Part shown: one piece after another, positions 23,924 to 31,630 of the stretch
Layout: every line of letters begins with the position of its first letter
How positions within the stretch are numbered: the stretch's first letter is position 1
NCBI GenBank assembly: GCA_049323835.1
Contig: JBMOOJ010000006.1
Span: forward strand, 1-40,152
Reading direction: 5' to 3'
DNA: 40,152 bases
Source: SG-bin9 sp049323835
GTDB lineage: Bacteria; Pseudomonadota; Alphaproteobacteria; Rhizobiales; Xanthobacteraceae
The notes under the pieces: model-generated
The model's input: the letters and a program-made list of their open reading frames with translations, nothing else
Told to the model about the DNA's origin: nothing
The model's database searches: none
Position numbers and translations under genes: made by a program

Positions 23924-24898
23924 ATGGCCTTGAAGAGAATGTGCACGGTCGCGGCGGCGGTGCTCGTGATGTCGTCCGGCGCGGCTATGGCGCAGACCGA
24001 TTTCCCGAACCGGCGGCTCCATGTCGTGTTGCCCTATCCCGCGGGCGGTATCGTCGACATCGTCACCCGCATCATGACCGAGAAGCTCAGCGAAACCTGG
24101 GCACAGCCGATCGTGGTCGAGCCGAAACCCGGCGCGAATGGCAATCTCGCCTGGGACCAAGTGTCGCGGGCCGAGCCCGATGGCTACACGTGGACATTCC
24201 TGAGCCCGGCCGTGATCGCCAATCCGCGCATGCAGCCAAGCGTCAAGTGGAGCGAGAAGAGCTTCACGCCGGTCGGTGCTGCGGTCTGGGCGCCGTCGGT
24301 TGTCGTGGTCAATTCAAGTCTGCCGGTCAGTTCGATGAAGGAACTGATCGAATATGTGAAAAAGAATCCAGGGAAGGTCAGCTGGGCCAATCCCGGCACC
24401 GGGACGTCGCAGCATCTCAACACCGCAATCATGCTGAATGCGGCCAAGCTTGACATGGTTGCGATACCCTACCGCGGGCAACCGCCGGCCATCCTCGATC
24501 TGATCGCCAACCGCGTGAACATGAAGGTGGCGTCGATCGGCCTCGTCATGGAGCATATCAAGGCCGGAACGCTGAAACCGATCGCGGTGCTCGGCAAGGC
24601 GCGCTCGCCGCTGTTGCCGGAAGTGCCGACCATGTCGGAGGCTGGTTATCCCGAAATCAACGTGGTGGCGTGGTATGGCTATTCCGTTCCAAAGGGAACG
24701 CCGCAGCCCGTCGTCGACAAGATCGCGGCCGGCTTCAACGCCGCACTGAAGGACGCGAAGGTGCGCAGTGCTCTGGAAAAGCAGGGCTTGCAGGTGATGG
24801 ATCCGATGACGCCCGCAGATATGGCAGCGCTTGTCGCGTCCGATACAGAAAAGTACGCGAAGGTCATCAAGGAAGCGGACATCCGCCTCAGCGAGTAA
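23924..24898 (+). CDS. TctC/Bug-family periplasmic solute-binding protein (orphan)
   Basis: This 324-residue tripartite-tricarboxylate-type receptor has a signal peptide of about 23 residues (AAMA before QTDFPNRR). Family motifs include VVLPYPAGGIVDIVTR, PGANGNLAWDQVSRAEPDGYT and PEVPTMSEAGYPE. GGAGG supports the ATG at 23924. No tctA or tctB membrane genes are nearby, which is common for this expanded family in proteobacteria. The ligand is probably a carboxylate; genome context suggests a product or substrate of the neighbouring CoA-ester genes, but this is weak. Confidence 0.87.
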   Translation: MALKRMCTVAAAVLVMSSGAAMAQTDFPNRRLHVVLPYPAGGIVDIVTRIMTEKLSETWAQPIVVEPKPGANGNLAWDQVSRAEPDGYTWTFLSPAVIANPRMQPSVKWSEKSFTPVGAAVWAPSVVVVNSSLPVSSMKELIEYVKKNPGKVSWANPGTGTSQHLNTAIMLNAAKLDMVAIPYRGQPPAILDLIANRVNMKVASIGLVMEHIKAGTLKPIAVLGKARSPLLPEVPTMSEAGYPEINVVAWYGYSVPKGTPQPVVDKIAAGFNAALKDAKVRSALEKQGLQVMDPMTPADMAALVASDTEKYAKVIKEADIRLSE

Positions 24899-25036
24899 TC
24901 ACGTCATCGCGATCATCTGCATTTTGCGTTGCGTCAGACACTGCCCGCGCACGTGAATGTGCTCAAACATCATAAACGCAACAGGATCGGCGCCTCGCCG
25001 TTGCGCACGCAACTGTGATGAGTGCTCCCATTCTGC

Positions 25037-25049
25037 TGGAATAATTCCA
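25037..25049. promoter_or_regulatory. Perfect 13-bp dyad upstream of the molybdoenzyme genes
   Basis: TGGAA-TAA-TTCCA is a perfect inverted repeat in the 264-bp gap before the 2Fe-2S subunit gene, about 115 bp upstream of its ATG. It may be a regulator site. No regulator gene adjoins it, and no clear -35/-10 pair was found. Confidence 0.3.
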
Positions 25050-25162
25050 AGCTACGATTGTTGATTGGAACGGGTCTAAATCCGACTCGATCACGCCGGT
25101 CACCCGCCGCAAGCGGCACGCACAATCAGGACTGACCGATCATATCTTGGGAGCAAGAGCAA

Positions 25163-25612
25163 ATGGCGCGTCTTAACGTGAACGGAAAAGACTTTGACGT
25201 CGATGTCGATCCCAACATGCCGCTTCTGTGGGCGATCCGGGAGAACGTCGGACTGACGGGCACAAAGTATGGCTGCGGCATCGCCCAGTGCGGCGCCTGC
25301 ACCGTTCATGTCGATGGCGTGGCGACGCGCTCCTGCGCGTTCCCGGTGAGCGAGGCCGCGGGCAAGAAAATCGTCACCATCGAAGGCCTCGCCGAGGGTG
25401 GCGTGCTCACCAAGGTCCAACAGGCCTGGATCGACAACGACGTGCCGCAGTGCGGCTACTGCCAGTCCGGCATGATCATGGCCGTGGCGGACCTCCTCAA
25501 GAACAAGCCGAAGCCGACCGACGCCGACATTAACGAGGCAATCACCAACATCTGCCGGTGCGGCACCTTCCAGCAAGTGCGCGCGGCGATCCATGCGGCA
25601 GCCAAAGCCTGA
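25163..25612 (+). CDS. 2Fe-2S small subunit of a xanthine-dehydrogenase-family molybdoenzyme (IorA-like)
   Basis: This 149-residue electron-transfer subunit carries two 2Fe-2S clusters. The plant-type ferredoxin cluster uses Cys38, Cys43, Cys46 and Cys58 (CGIAQCGACTVH). The second, alpha-helical cluster uses Cys97, Cys100, Cys131 and Cys133 (CGYCQSG and CRCG). This architecture is that of CoxS/IorA/NdhS subunits. It has no signal peptide, so it would be carried across the membrane in complex with the Tat-targeted large subunit. GGGAG precedes the ATG. The large-subunit gene starts 14 bp downstream. Confidence 0.92.
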   Translation: MARLNVNGKDFDVDVDPNMPLLWAIRENVGLTGTKYGCGIAQCGACTVHVDGVATRSCAFPVSEAAGKKIVTIEGLAEGGVLTKVQQAWIDNDVPQCGYCQSGMIMAVADLLKNKPKPTDADINEAITNICRCGTFQQVRAAIHAAAKA

Positions 25613-25626
25613 TCGGGGAGGACATC

Positions 25627-27804
25627 ATGAATTTCATTCCGAAGATGAACCGCCGCGCATTCGTTCTGGGCGGCGCCGCGTTTGGCGGCGCGCTCGCCAT
25701 CGGTCTCGATCTGCCGTTCGGTGCGGCCCCCGCAAGCGCGCAAGGCGGCGTGCCCGAACTCGGTGTCTGGGTCGTCGTGAAGCCGGACGAGACGGTCGTC
25801 ATCCGCATCGCCCGCACCGAAATGGGCCAGGGATCGCTGACCGGCCTCGCCCAGCTCGTTGCTGAGGAGCTCGAGTGCGACTGGTCGAAGGTCACCACCG
25901 AATATCCGACGCCCGGCGAAAGCGTGAAGCGCAAGCGCGCGTGGGGCGATTTCTCGACCGGCGGCAGCCGCGGCATCCGCGAGTCGCATGAATACGTGCG
26001 GCAGGGCGGCGCAGCCGCCCGGCAGATGTTGATCCAGGCCGCGGCCAACGAGTGGAAGGTCAGTGCGTCGGAATGTACCGTCGCCAACAGTGTCATCACG
26101 CATACGGCTTCGGGCCGCAAGACCACCTACGGCAAGATGGCGGAAGCTGCCGCCAAGCTCGAGGTGCCGAAGGACATCAAGCTCAAGGATCCGAAGGACT
26201 GGAAACTCGTCGGCAAGCCGGTGAAGCGCCTCGACACTGCCGAGAAGGTTGTCGGCAAGGCGATGTACGGCTCGGATGTGAAAATGCCCGGCATGCTGCT
26301 GGCGGCGATCAAGGCGAGCCCCGTACACGGCGGCAAGCTGAAGAGCTTCGATGCTGCGAAGATCGAAGGCCGCAAGGGCGTCAAGAAGGTGCTGAAGGTC
26401 GGCGACAACGCCGTCGCGGTGGTTGCCGACTCCTGGTGGACTGCCAAGACCGCGCTCGACGATCTGCCGATTGTCTGGGACAGCGGGCCGAATGCCAACG
26501 TGACGACGACGTCGATCGCGAAAGTGCTGGAAGAGGGGCTGACCGCCGAGCAGGCGTTCATCGGCAACCAGAACGGTGACATCAAGGCTGCCATCGCCGG
26601 TGCGGCGAAGAAGGTGGAAGCCATCTACTCCTATCCGTACCAGAACCACGCGCCGATGGAGCCGATGAACGCGACCGCGCTCTACACGGCTGACAAGTGC
26701 GAGGTCTGGGGCGGCACGCAGAACGGCGAAGCGGCATTTGCCGCCGTGCTGGCTGCGTCCGGATTGCCGCCGGAAAAGTGCGAGTTCCACAAGATGCTGC
26801 TCGGCGGCGGCTTCGGCCGGCGCGGCGCAACGCAGGACTGGGTTCGGCAGGCGGTGCTGATCGCCAAGGAAATGCCCGGCACGCCGATCAAGCTGCAATG
26901 GTCGCGCGAAGAGGACATGACGCAGGGCCGTTATCATCCGACGACCCAGTGCAAGCTCGTCGGTACGTTCGATGCCAACAACAACCTGACCGGTCTGCAT
27001 ATGCGCATTTCCGGCCAGTCGATCCTCAACACGGTGGCACCGCAACGGCTTGAGGCCACCGGACGCGATCCGGTGGTGTTCCAGGGGCTCAACCCGCGCG
27101 GCGAGACCGCGTTCGGCTACACCATCCCGAACCTGCTGATCGATCATGCGATGCGTAACCCGCACATCTGGGCGGGCTTCTGGCGTGGCGTCAACGTCAA
27201 CCAGAATGCGATCTACCTCGAGTGCTTCATGGACGAGCTTGCCGCGGCGGCCGGACAGGATCCGCTCGAATTCCGCCGCAAGCTGATGACCAACCATCCG
27301 AAGCATCTCGCCGTGCTGAATGCTGCGGCGGAAGGCATCGGCTGGGGCAAGCCGTCGGCCAAGGGCGTGTACCGCGGCCTGTCGCAGATGATGGCGTTCG
27401 GCAGCTACGTCGCCGGTGCGGCCGAAGTCTCGGTGGAAGGCAACAAGATCAAGGTGCATCGCATCGTTGCGGCGACCGATCCTGGCTACGCGGTCAACCC
27501 GGCACAGATCGAGCGGCAGATCGCCGGTTCGTTCGTCTACGGATTGTCGGCGGTGTTCTACGGCGAGTGCACCGTCAAGGACGGCGCGATCGAGCAGACC
27601 AATTTCGATACGTACAACTCGCTGCGCATCGCCGAGATGCCGAAGGTCGAGTCGATCATCATGCCGTCCGGCGGCTTCTGGGGCGGCGTCGGCGAGCCGA
27701 CCATCCTCGTCGCCGCGCCGGCCATCCTCAACGCCTATTCGGCGGCGACCGGCAAGCGCGTGCGCTCGGTGCCGCTGAAGAACCACAATCTGGAAATCGC
27801 CTGA
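25627..27804 (+). CDS. Molybdopterin-cytosine-dinucleotide large subunit, isoquinoline 1-oxidoreductase beta type (IorB-like), Tat-exported
   Basis: This 725-residue molybdenum hydroxylase subunit oxidises an aldehyde or hydroxylates a heterocycle using water as the oxygen source. The N-terminus has a Tat motif (NRRAFVLGG) and an Ala-rich signal ending near APASA, so it acts in the periplasm. The cofactor-binding motif is GGGFGRRG (about 392-399), and the catalytic Glu is present in GVGEPTILVA (Glu690). It lacks the FAD subunit, as expected for IorAB-type enzymes that pass electrons to cytochrome c. A cytochrome c gene follows after 50 bp. Its substrate is unknown. Nicotinate, isoquinoline and aldehydes are used by relatives. 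Confidence 0.9.
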   Translation: MNFIPKMNRRAFVLGGAAFGGALAIGLDLPFGAAPASAQGGVPELGVWVVVKPDETVVIRIARTEMGQGSLTGLAQLVAEELECDWSKVTTEYPTPGESVKRKRAWGDFSTGGSRGIRESHEYVRQGGAAARQMLIQAAANEWKVSASECTVANSVITHTASGRKTTYGKMAEAAAKLEVPKDIKLKDPKDWKLVGKPVKRLDTAEKVVGKAMYGSDVKMPGMLLAAIKASPVHGGKLKSFDAAKIEGRKGVKKVLKVGDNAVAVVADSWWTAKTALDDLPIVWDSGPNANVTTTSIAKVLEEGLTAEQAFIGNQNGDIKAAIAGAAKKVEAIYSYPYQNHAPMEPMNATALYTADKCEVWGGTQNGEAAFAAVLAASGLPPEKCEFHKMLLGGGFGRRGATQDWVRQAVLIAKEMPGTPIKLQWSREEDMTQGRYHPTTQCKLVGTFDANNNLTGLHMRISGQSILNTVAPQRLEATGRDPVVFQGLNPRGETAFGYTIPNLLIDHAMRNPHIWAGFWRGVNVNQNAIYLECFMDELAAAAGQDPLEFRRKLMTNHPKHLAVLNAAAEGIGWGKPSAKGVYRGLSQMMAFGSYVAGAAEVSVEGNKIKVHRIVAATDPGYAVNPAQIERQIAGSFVYGLSAVFYGECTVKDGAIEQTNFDTYNSLRIAEMPKVESIIMPSGGFWGGVGEPTILVAAPAILNAYSAATGKRVRSVPLKNHNLEIA

Positions 27805-27811
27805 GCGCGAG

Positions 27812-27835
27812 AGCGGCGGCCTAAGGGCCGCCGCT
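27812..27835. other. Strong 10-bp hairpin between the molybdoenzyme and cytochrome c genes
   Basis: AGCGGCGGCC (27812-27821) and GGCCGCCGCT (27826-27835) form a perfect 10-bp GC stem with a TAAG loop. It lies 7 bp after the large-subunit stop and 19 bp before the cytochrome start. There is no T-tract, so it may be a weak terminator, a processing site or an mRNA stabiliser. It may set different expression levels for the molybdoenzyme and the Sox part. Confidence 0.65.
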
Positions 27836-27854
27836 TCAACCTCTGGATCAGCAC

Positions 27855-28154
27855 ATGCGCGTTGCGTCCGCCGCCGTTCTCGCGGCGCTCCTGAGTATCT
27901 CCAGCGCACTGGCGGATGAGCCTCCGCCGGGGGCATCCTCATGTTCGGGCTGTCACGCGGTGAACGCGGCCGTGGAGACACCCGTGCCGCCGATCCGCGG
28001 CCGCACTGCTGATGAGATCATGGCCGCGATGGCCGCCTTCCGTGCTGGACAGCAGCCCGCGACCGTCATGGACCGTATCGCCAAGGGCTTCACCGACGAC
28101 GAGCTGAAGCCGATCGCCGCCTGGCTCGCGCAGCAGAAGCAGGAGGCGCGATGA
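27855..28154 (+). CDS. Small periplasmic monoheme cytochrome c (flavocytochrome c heme subunit-like)
   Basis: This 99-residue class I cytochrome c has a signal peptide of about 20 residues (SSALA before DEPPPG). One heme site is present, CSGCH at Cys30, Cys33 and His34, and Met72 (ATVMDRIAKGF) is the likely sixth ligand. The pattern resembles the cytochrome subunit of flavocytochrome c sulfide dehydrogenase. Its stop overlaps the flavoprotein start by 4 bp (ATGA), which supports that pairing. It could also accept electrons from the upstream molybdoenzyme. FccA or SoxE-like are alternative names; the second heme of typical SoxE is absent. Confidence 0.85.
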   Translation: MRVASAAVLAALLSISSALADEPPPGASSCSGCHAVNAAVETPVPPIRGRTADEIMAAMAAFRAGQQPATVMDRIAKGFTDDELKPIAAWLAQQKQEAR

Positions 28155-29425
28155 GCTCACGTCCCACGCGCCGCCAGCTGCTGCGAGGCGCGACCGCGCT
28201 CGGAGCGATGACGCTCGTCTCCGCGCCGGCGATCGCGCAGGCCGCGCCGCGGGTGGTCGTGATCGGCGGCGGCTTCGGCGGCGTCAGCGCCGCGCGCACG
28301 ATCAAGCAGCTCGCACCGAAGACGCAGGTCATCTTGATCGAGGCGAGCGCGACCTTCACCGCGTGCCCGTTCAGCAATCTCGTCATCGCCGGCATGCGGG
28401 ATTTGCCGGCGCAGCAGTTCGGCTACGCCAAGGTCCGCGCCGGCGGCATCAACGTGGTGATCGGAACGGCGACCGGTGTGAATGCAACGACGCGCACCGT
28501 GCGCATGAGCGATGGTGTGACGCTGCCGTATGATCGGCTTGTGCTCGCGCCGGGCATCGATCTGCGCTGGGACGGTTTGCCGGGATACAACGAGGCCGCG
28601 TCGGCGACGATTCCGCATGCATGGAAAGCCGGCGAGCAGACCACACTGCTGCGCAAGCAGCTCGAAGCGCTAGAAGACGGCGGCACGGTGGTGATGGCGG
28701 TGCCGGCCAATCCGTATCGTTGCCCGCCGGGGCCATACGAGCGCGCCAGCCTGATCGCGCATTACCTCAAGACGAAGAAGCCGAAGTCGAAGCTGATCGT
28801 GCTCGACGCCAAGGACCAGTTCTCGAAGCAGCGGCTGTTTCAGTCGGCGTGGAAGCAGCTCTATCCGGATCATCTCGAATGGGTCGGGCTGTCGCAAGGC
28901 GGCAAGGTGACGTCGGTCGATCCGGCAACGCTGACGCTGAAGACCGATTTCGCCTCGCACACCGGCAAGGTCGTGAACGTGATCCCGCCACAGAAGGCCG
29001 GACGTATCGCCGAAGTTGCCGGCGTCGCCAACAACACCGGCTGGTGTCCCGTGGACGCAACCACGTTCGAATCCTCGCTCGTGCCCGGCATCCATGTGGT
29101 GGGCGACGCCATCATCGCCGGCGGCATGCCGAAGTCCGCCTTCTCCGCAAATGCGCAGGCCAAGGTCTGCGCGGCGGCGGTGGTGAAGCTGCTCGCGGGC
29201 GAGAAACCGGCGACGCCGAAGCTGATCAATACCTGCTACAGTCTGGTCGGGCCCGAATACGGCATCAGTGTTGCCGGCGTCTATCGCCCGGTGAACAATG
29301 TGCTGACCGACGTGGAGGGGGCGGGGGGCGTCAGTCCGCTCGACGCGCCCGGAGATTTCCGACTTGCTGAAGCGAGCTATGCCGAAGCCTGGTTCCGGAC
29401 GATTACCAGTGAAGTCTGGGGTTAG
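28151..29425 (+). CDS. soxF: Flavocytochrome c sulfide dehydrogenase flavoprotein subunit (FccB/SoxF)
   Basis: This 424-residue periplasmic flavoprotein oxidises sulfide to polysulfide or sulfur and passes electrons to the cytochrome c subunit. A Tat signal (TRRQLLRG) ends near AIAQA. The FAD-binding motif VVVIGGGFGGVSAART spans about 35-50. Cys72 in TFTACPFSN is at the covalent-FAD position of Allochromatium FccB, and Cys191 (RCPPGPYE) and Cys299 (GWCPVD) match its active-site disulfide. All key residues are kept, so an active enzyme is likely. It overlaps the cytochrome gene by 4 bp. soxX starts inside or just after its 3' end. SoxF is the name of this protein within sox clusters. Confidence 0.88.
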   Translation: MSSRPTRRQLLRGATALGAMTLVSAPAIAQAAPRVVVIGGGFGGVSAARTIKQLAPKTQVILIEASATFTACPFSNLVIAGMRDLPAQQFGYAKVRAGGINVVIGTATGVNATTRTVRMSDGVTLPYDRLVLAPGIDLRWDGLPGYNEAASATIPHAWKAGEQTTLLRKQLEALEDGGTVVMAVPANPYRCPPGPYERASLIAHYLKTKKPKSKLIVLDAKDQFSKQRLFQSAWKQLYPDHLEWVGLSQGGKVTSVDPATLTLKTDFASHTGKVVNVIPPQKAGRIAEVAGVANNTGWCPVDATTFESSLVPGIHVVGDAIIAGGMPKSAFSANAQAKVCAAAVVKLLAGEKPATPKLINTCYSLVGPEYGISVAGVYRPVNNVLTDVEGAGGVSPLDAPGDFRLAEASYAEAWFRTITSEVWG

Positions 29426-29855
29426 CGTCGTGATTGCGGCCATGTTGTGCGCGAGCGCCGCGGCCCACGCCCAGGCGCCGTTGCAGCCGTACACGATCGT
29501 CGATGGCGCCATCCCGGAGTCGCTGACCGGTGCGCCGGGCGATGCGGCACGCGGGCGCGCCATCGTTGTGAAGCGCGAGAACACGTGCTTGCTGTGTCAC
29601 TCCGGGCCGTTTCCGGAGCAGCGCTTTCAGGGCAACCTGTCGCCGGATCTGACCGGCGTCGGATCGCGCTGGAGCGCGGGTGAATTGCGGCTGCGGCTGG
29701 TCGATCCGAGCCGCCTCAATCCCGCAACGATCATGCCGTCCTATTATCGCGTCGACGGCCTCAATCGCGTCGCCGCCAGCTGGCGCGGCAAGCCGATCCT
29801 GACTGCCGAACAGATCGAAGACGTCGTCGCTTATCTTGGAACCCTGCGTGACTGA
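29409..29855 (+). CDS. soxX: Sulfur-oxidizing cytochrome c subunit SoxX
   Basis: SoxX is the monoheme partner of SoxA in the complex that attaches thiosulfate sulfur to the SoxY cysteine. The heme motif CLLCH is at about Cys60-His64 and the axial Met at 109 (TIMPSYYRVDG, a SoxX hallmark). The C-terminal LTAEQIEDVVAYLGTLR is typical. The start is uncertain: the GTG at 29409 gives a clean signal peptide (148 residues in all) but a poor ribosome-binding site and a 17-bp overlap with soxF; a start at 29364 would be longer. Its stop overlaps the preferred GTG of soxY. Confidence 0.88.
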   Translation: MKSGVSVVIAAMLCASAAAHAQAPLQPYTIVDGAIPESLTGAPGDAARGRAIVVKRENTCLLCHSGPFPEQRFQGNLSPDLTGVGSRWSAGELRLRLVDPSRLNPATIMPSYYRVDGLNRVAASWRGKPILTAEQIEDVVAYLGTLRD

Positions 29856-30333
29856 CACTGGACCCATCGATTTCCTGTCGCCGACGCGTCGCCAATTCTT
29901 GGTCACCGTAACAGGGCTCGCGGCGGCGATGACGGCTGCGCCGGCGTTCGCCCAATCGGGTCCGGCGGCGATGAGCGCCGCCATCGTCAAAGTAACCGGC
30001 GGCGCAAAGGTGCAAACCGGCAAGGTGAAGCTCGACGTGCCGCCGCTGAGCGAGAACGGCAACGCGGTCGCCATGAACGTGACCGTCGACAGCCCGATGA
30101 GCGCGACCGACTATGTGAAGGCGATCCATGTCTTCACGGAGAAGAACCCGCAGCCGAACGTCATCAGCATCCGGCTCGGTCCGCGGGCCGGCGTCGCCAG
30201 CATCCAGACGCGCATGCGGCTTGCGGATACGCAGACAGTGGTTGCGATCGCCGAGATGAGCGACGGCTCGTTCTGGCAGGATTCCGGCGACGTGGTGGTC
30301 ACCCTCGGCGCATGTCTGGAGGACAATCTCTGA
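29848..30333 (+). CDS. soxY: Sulfur carrier SoxY with a non-canonical C-terminus
   Basis: SoxY carries sulfur intermediates on a cysteine at the end of a flexible C-terminal arm while bound to SoxZ in the periplasm. The 161-residue product has a Tat signal (TRRQFLVTVTG, cleaved near AFAQ) and the SoxY core (MNVTVDSPMSATDYVKAI, TRMRLADTQTVVAIAEMSDG). The end reads VTLGACLEDNL: a single Cys156 followed by five residues, instead of the usual GGCGG tail. No frame change restores GGCGG, so this is a true variant. The GTG at 29848 overlaps the soxX stop; a TTG at 29836 is an alternative. Neither has a strong ribosome-binding site, so coupling to soxX is likely. Confidence 0.85.
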   Translation: MTDTGPIDFLSPTRRQFLVTVTGLAAAMTAAPAFAQSGPAAMSAAIVKVTGGAKVQTGKVKLDVPPLSENGNAVAMNVTVDSPMSATDYVKAIHVFTEKNPQPNVISIRLGPRAGVASIQTRMRLADTQTVVAIAEMSDGSFWQDSGDVVVTLGACLEDNL

Positions 30334-30653
30334 TGGCGCAGGCGCTCATCAACGTTCCGGCAAAGGCGAAGCGCGGCGAGGTGATCGCCATTAGGACGCT
30401 GATCTCGCACGTCATGGAAACCGGCTTCCGTCACACCCAGCAGGGGGTGCCGATCCCGCGCGACATCATCACGACGTTCACCTGCACCTATAACGGCGAG
30501 GAAATCTGCCGCGCCGAGTTTTTCCCCGCGATCACGGCCAATCCGTTCTTCGTGTTCAACACGGTGGCGATGGAGAGCGGCACGCTGACGTTCAAATGGG
30601 TCGGCGACAACGGCTTCTCCGCAACCGAAACCGCAACCATCACTGTGGAATGA
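30333..30653 (+). CDS. soxZ: Sulfur carrier partner SoxZ
   Basis: This 106-residue immunoglobulin-like protein forms a heterodimer with SoxY. Family motifs include AKRGEVIAIRTLISHVMETG, GVPIPRDIITTFTCTYNG and FKWVGDNGFSATETATITV. It has no signal peptide, as expected, because SoxZ is exported with Tat-targeted SoxY. GGAGG lies 10 bases before the ATG, and TGATG couples it to soxY. The sequence looks canonical, in contrast to its SoxY partner. Confidence 0.93.
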   Translation: MAQALINVPAKAKRGEVIAIRTLISHVMETGFRHTQQGVPIPRDIITTFTCTYNGEEICRAEFFPAITANPFFVFNTVAMESGTLTFKWVGDNGFSATETATITVE

Positions 30654-31444
30654 CGACAGCCGCCAAGCTTTCATGCTGGTTCGCGGCCGCGATCGCGGCG
30701 GCAGCGATGGACGTGTCCTTTGCGCACGCCGAGCTGAAGCCGTCCGAGCTGCGCTCGGGCTATGCCGATCTCGGCCGCGAAACCAGGGCGATGCAGGACG
30801 ACGACACCGCCAATCCCGGCATGCTGTCGGTGCTGGAGGGCGATGCGCTCTGGAAGGCGAAAGCGGGCGCTGCGAACAAGTCGTGCGCCGATTGCCACGG
30901 CGATGCGCGCGCCAGCATGAAGGGCGTCTCGGCCCGCTATCCGGCGTTCAGCGAAAAGCTCGACCGGCCGATCAATCTCGACCAGCGGATCAACCTCTGC
31001 CGCACCGGGCAGCAGCAGGCGCAGCCGTTCGCCCATGAGAGCAAGCCGCTGCTCGCGCTCTCGGCCTTCATCGGCCGGCAGTCGCGCGGAGAGGCGATCA
31101 ACCCGCCGGCCGATCCGCGCATGCAGCGCTTCGTTGTGGCGGGCAAGGCGCGATTCAACGAGCGGCAAGGCCAGCTCAATCTCTCCTGCGCGCAATGTCA
31201 TGACGACAATTGGGGCAAGCAGCTTGCCGGCAACGTCATTCCACAGGGGCATCCGAACGGCTATCCGCTCTATCGGCTCGAGTGGCAGAGCCTCGGCTCG
31301 TTGCAGCGGCGGCTGCGCAACTGCCTGATCGGGATGCGTGCAGAGACATACGAGTACGGCTCGCTCGAATACGTCGAACTCGAAAGCTACCTCGCGTCGC
31401 GCGGGGCGGGGCTGCCGGTTGAAACTCCGGCGGTCCGCCCATAG
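30650..31444 (+). CDS. soxA: L-cysteine S-thiosulfotransferase SoxA (diheme)
   Basis: SoxA, with SoxX, oxidatively joins a sulfur substrate (classically thiosulfate) to the SoxY cysteine. The 264-residue product has a signal peptide ending near SFAHA (about residue 27). Two heme motifs are present, CADCH (79-83) and CAQCH (180-184). The active-site cysteine, which becomes the persulfide heme ligand, is Cys225 in RNCLIGMRAE. All catalytic residues expected of a diheme SoxA are intact. The ATG overlaps the soxZ stop by 4 bp. No soxB, soxC or soxD follows. A short GCCGC-GTG-GCGGC hairpin (31447-31459) just after the stop may end the transcript. Confidence 0.93.
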   Translation: MTTAAKLSCWFAAAIAAAAMDVSFAHAELKPSELRSGYADLGRETRAMQDDDTANPGMLSVLEGDALWKAKAGAANKSCADCHGDARASMKGVSARYPAFSEKLDRPINLDQRINLCRTGQQQAQPFAHESKPLLALSAFIGRQSRGEAINPPADPRMQRFVVAGKARFNERQGQLNLSCAQCHDDNWGKQLAGNVIPQGHPNGYPLYRLEWQSLGSLQRRLRNCLIGMRAETYEYGSLEYVELESYLASRGAGLPVETPAVRP

Positions 31445-31516
31445 CTGCCGCGTGGCGGCGTGACCCTTCTGCTCTTTGCAATCTGTCCCGGCGCACCTTC
31501 TTGCGTCTGCCAAACC

Positions 31517-31579
31517 ACGCGGAATTCCCGCGTTCGGGCAAAATTCAACATTGACAGATGAGTTCGTGATTAACAAACT
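31517..31579 (+). promoter_or_regulatory. Predicted promoter and hairpin upstream of the orphan binding protein gene
   Basis: A perfect -35 box, TTGACA (31551-31556), is followed after 17 bp by CAAACT (31574-31579), a weak -10 box. Just upstream is a hairpin or operator, ACGCGG-AATTC-CCGCGT (31517-31533). The region is AT-richer than its surroundings. It would drive the gene starting at 31631, 52 bp downstream of the -10 box. Confidence 0.4.
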
Positions 31580-31630
31580 ACCGCCCAAGCTCACCCGTTC
31601 ATGAGGCGAGCGGAAAAATGGGAGGTGAAT

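Noticed and set aside
25456..27981. Minus-strand open frame of 841 codons opposite the molybdoenzyme large subunit
   Set aside because: It is Arg/His/Asp-rich with no recognisable family, lies wholly opposite strongly supported genes, and is the kind of long antisense frame produced by high GC at third positions.
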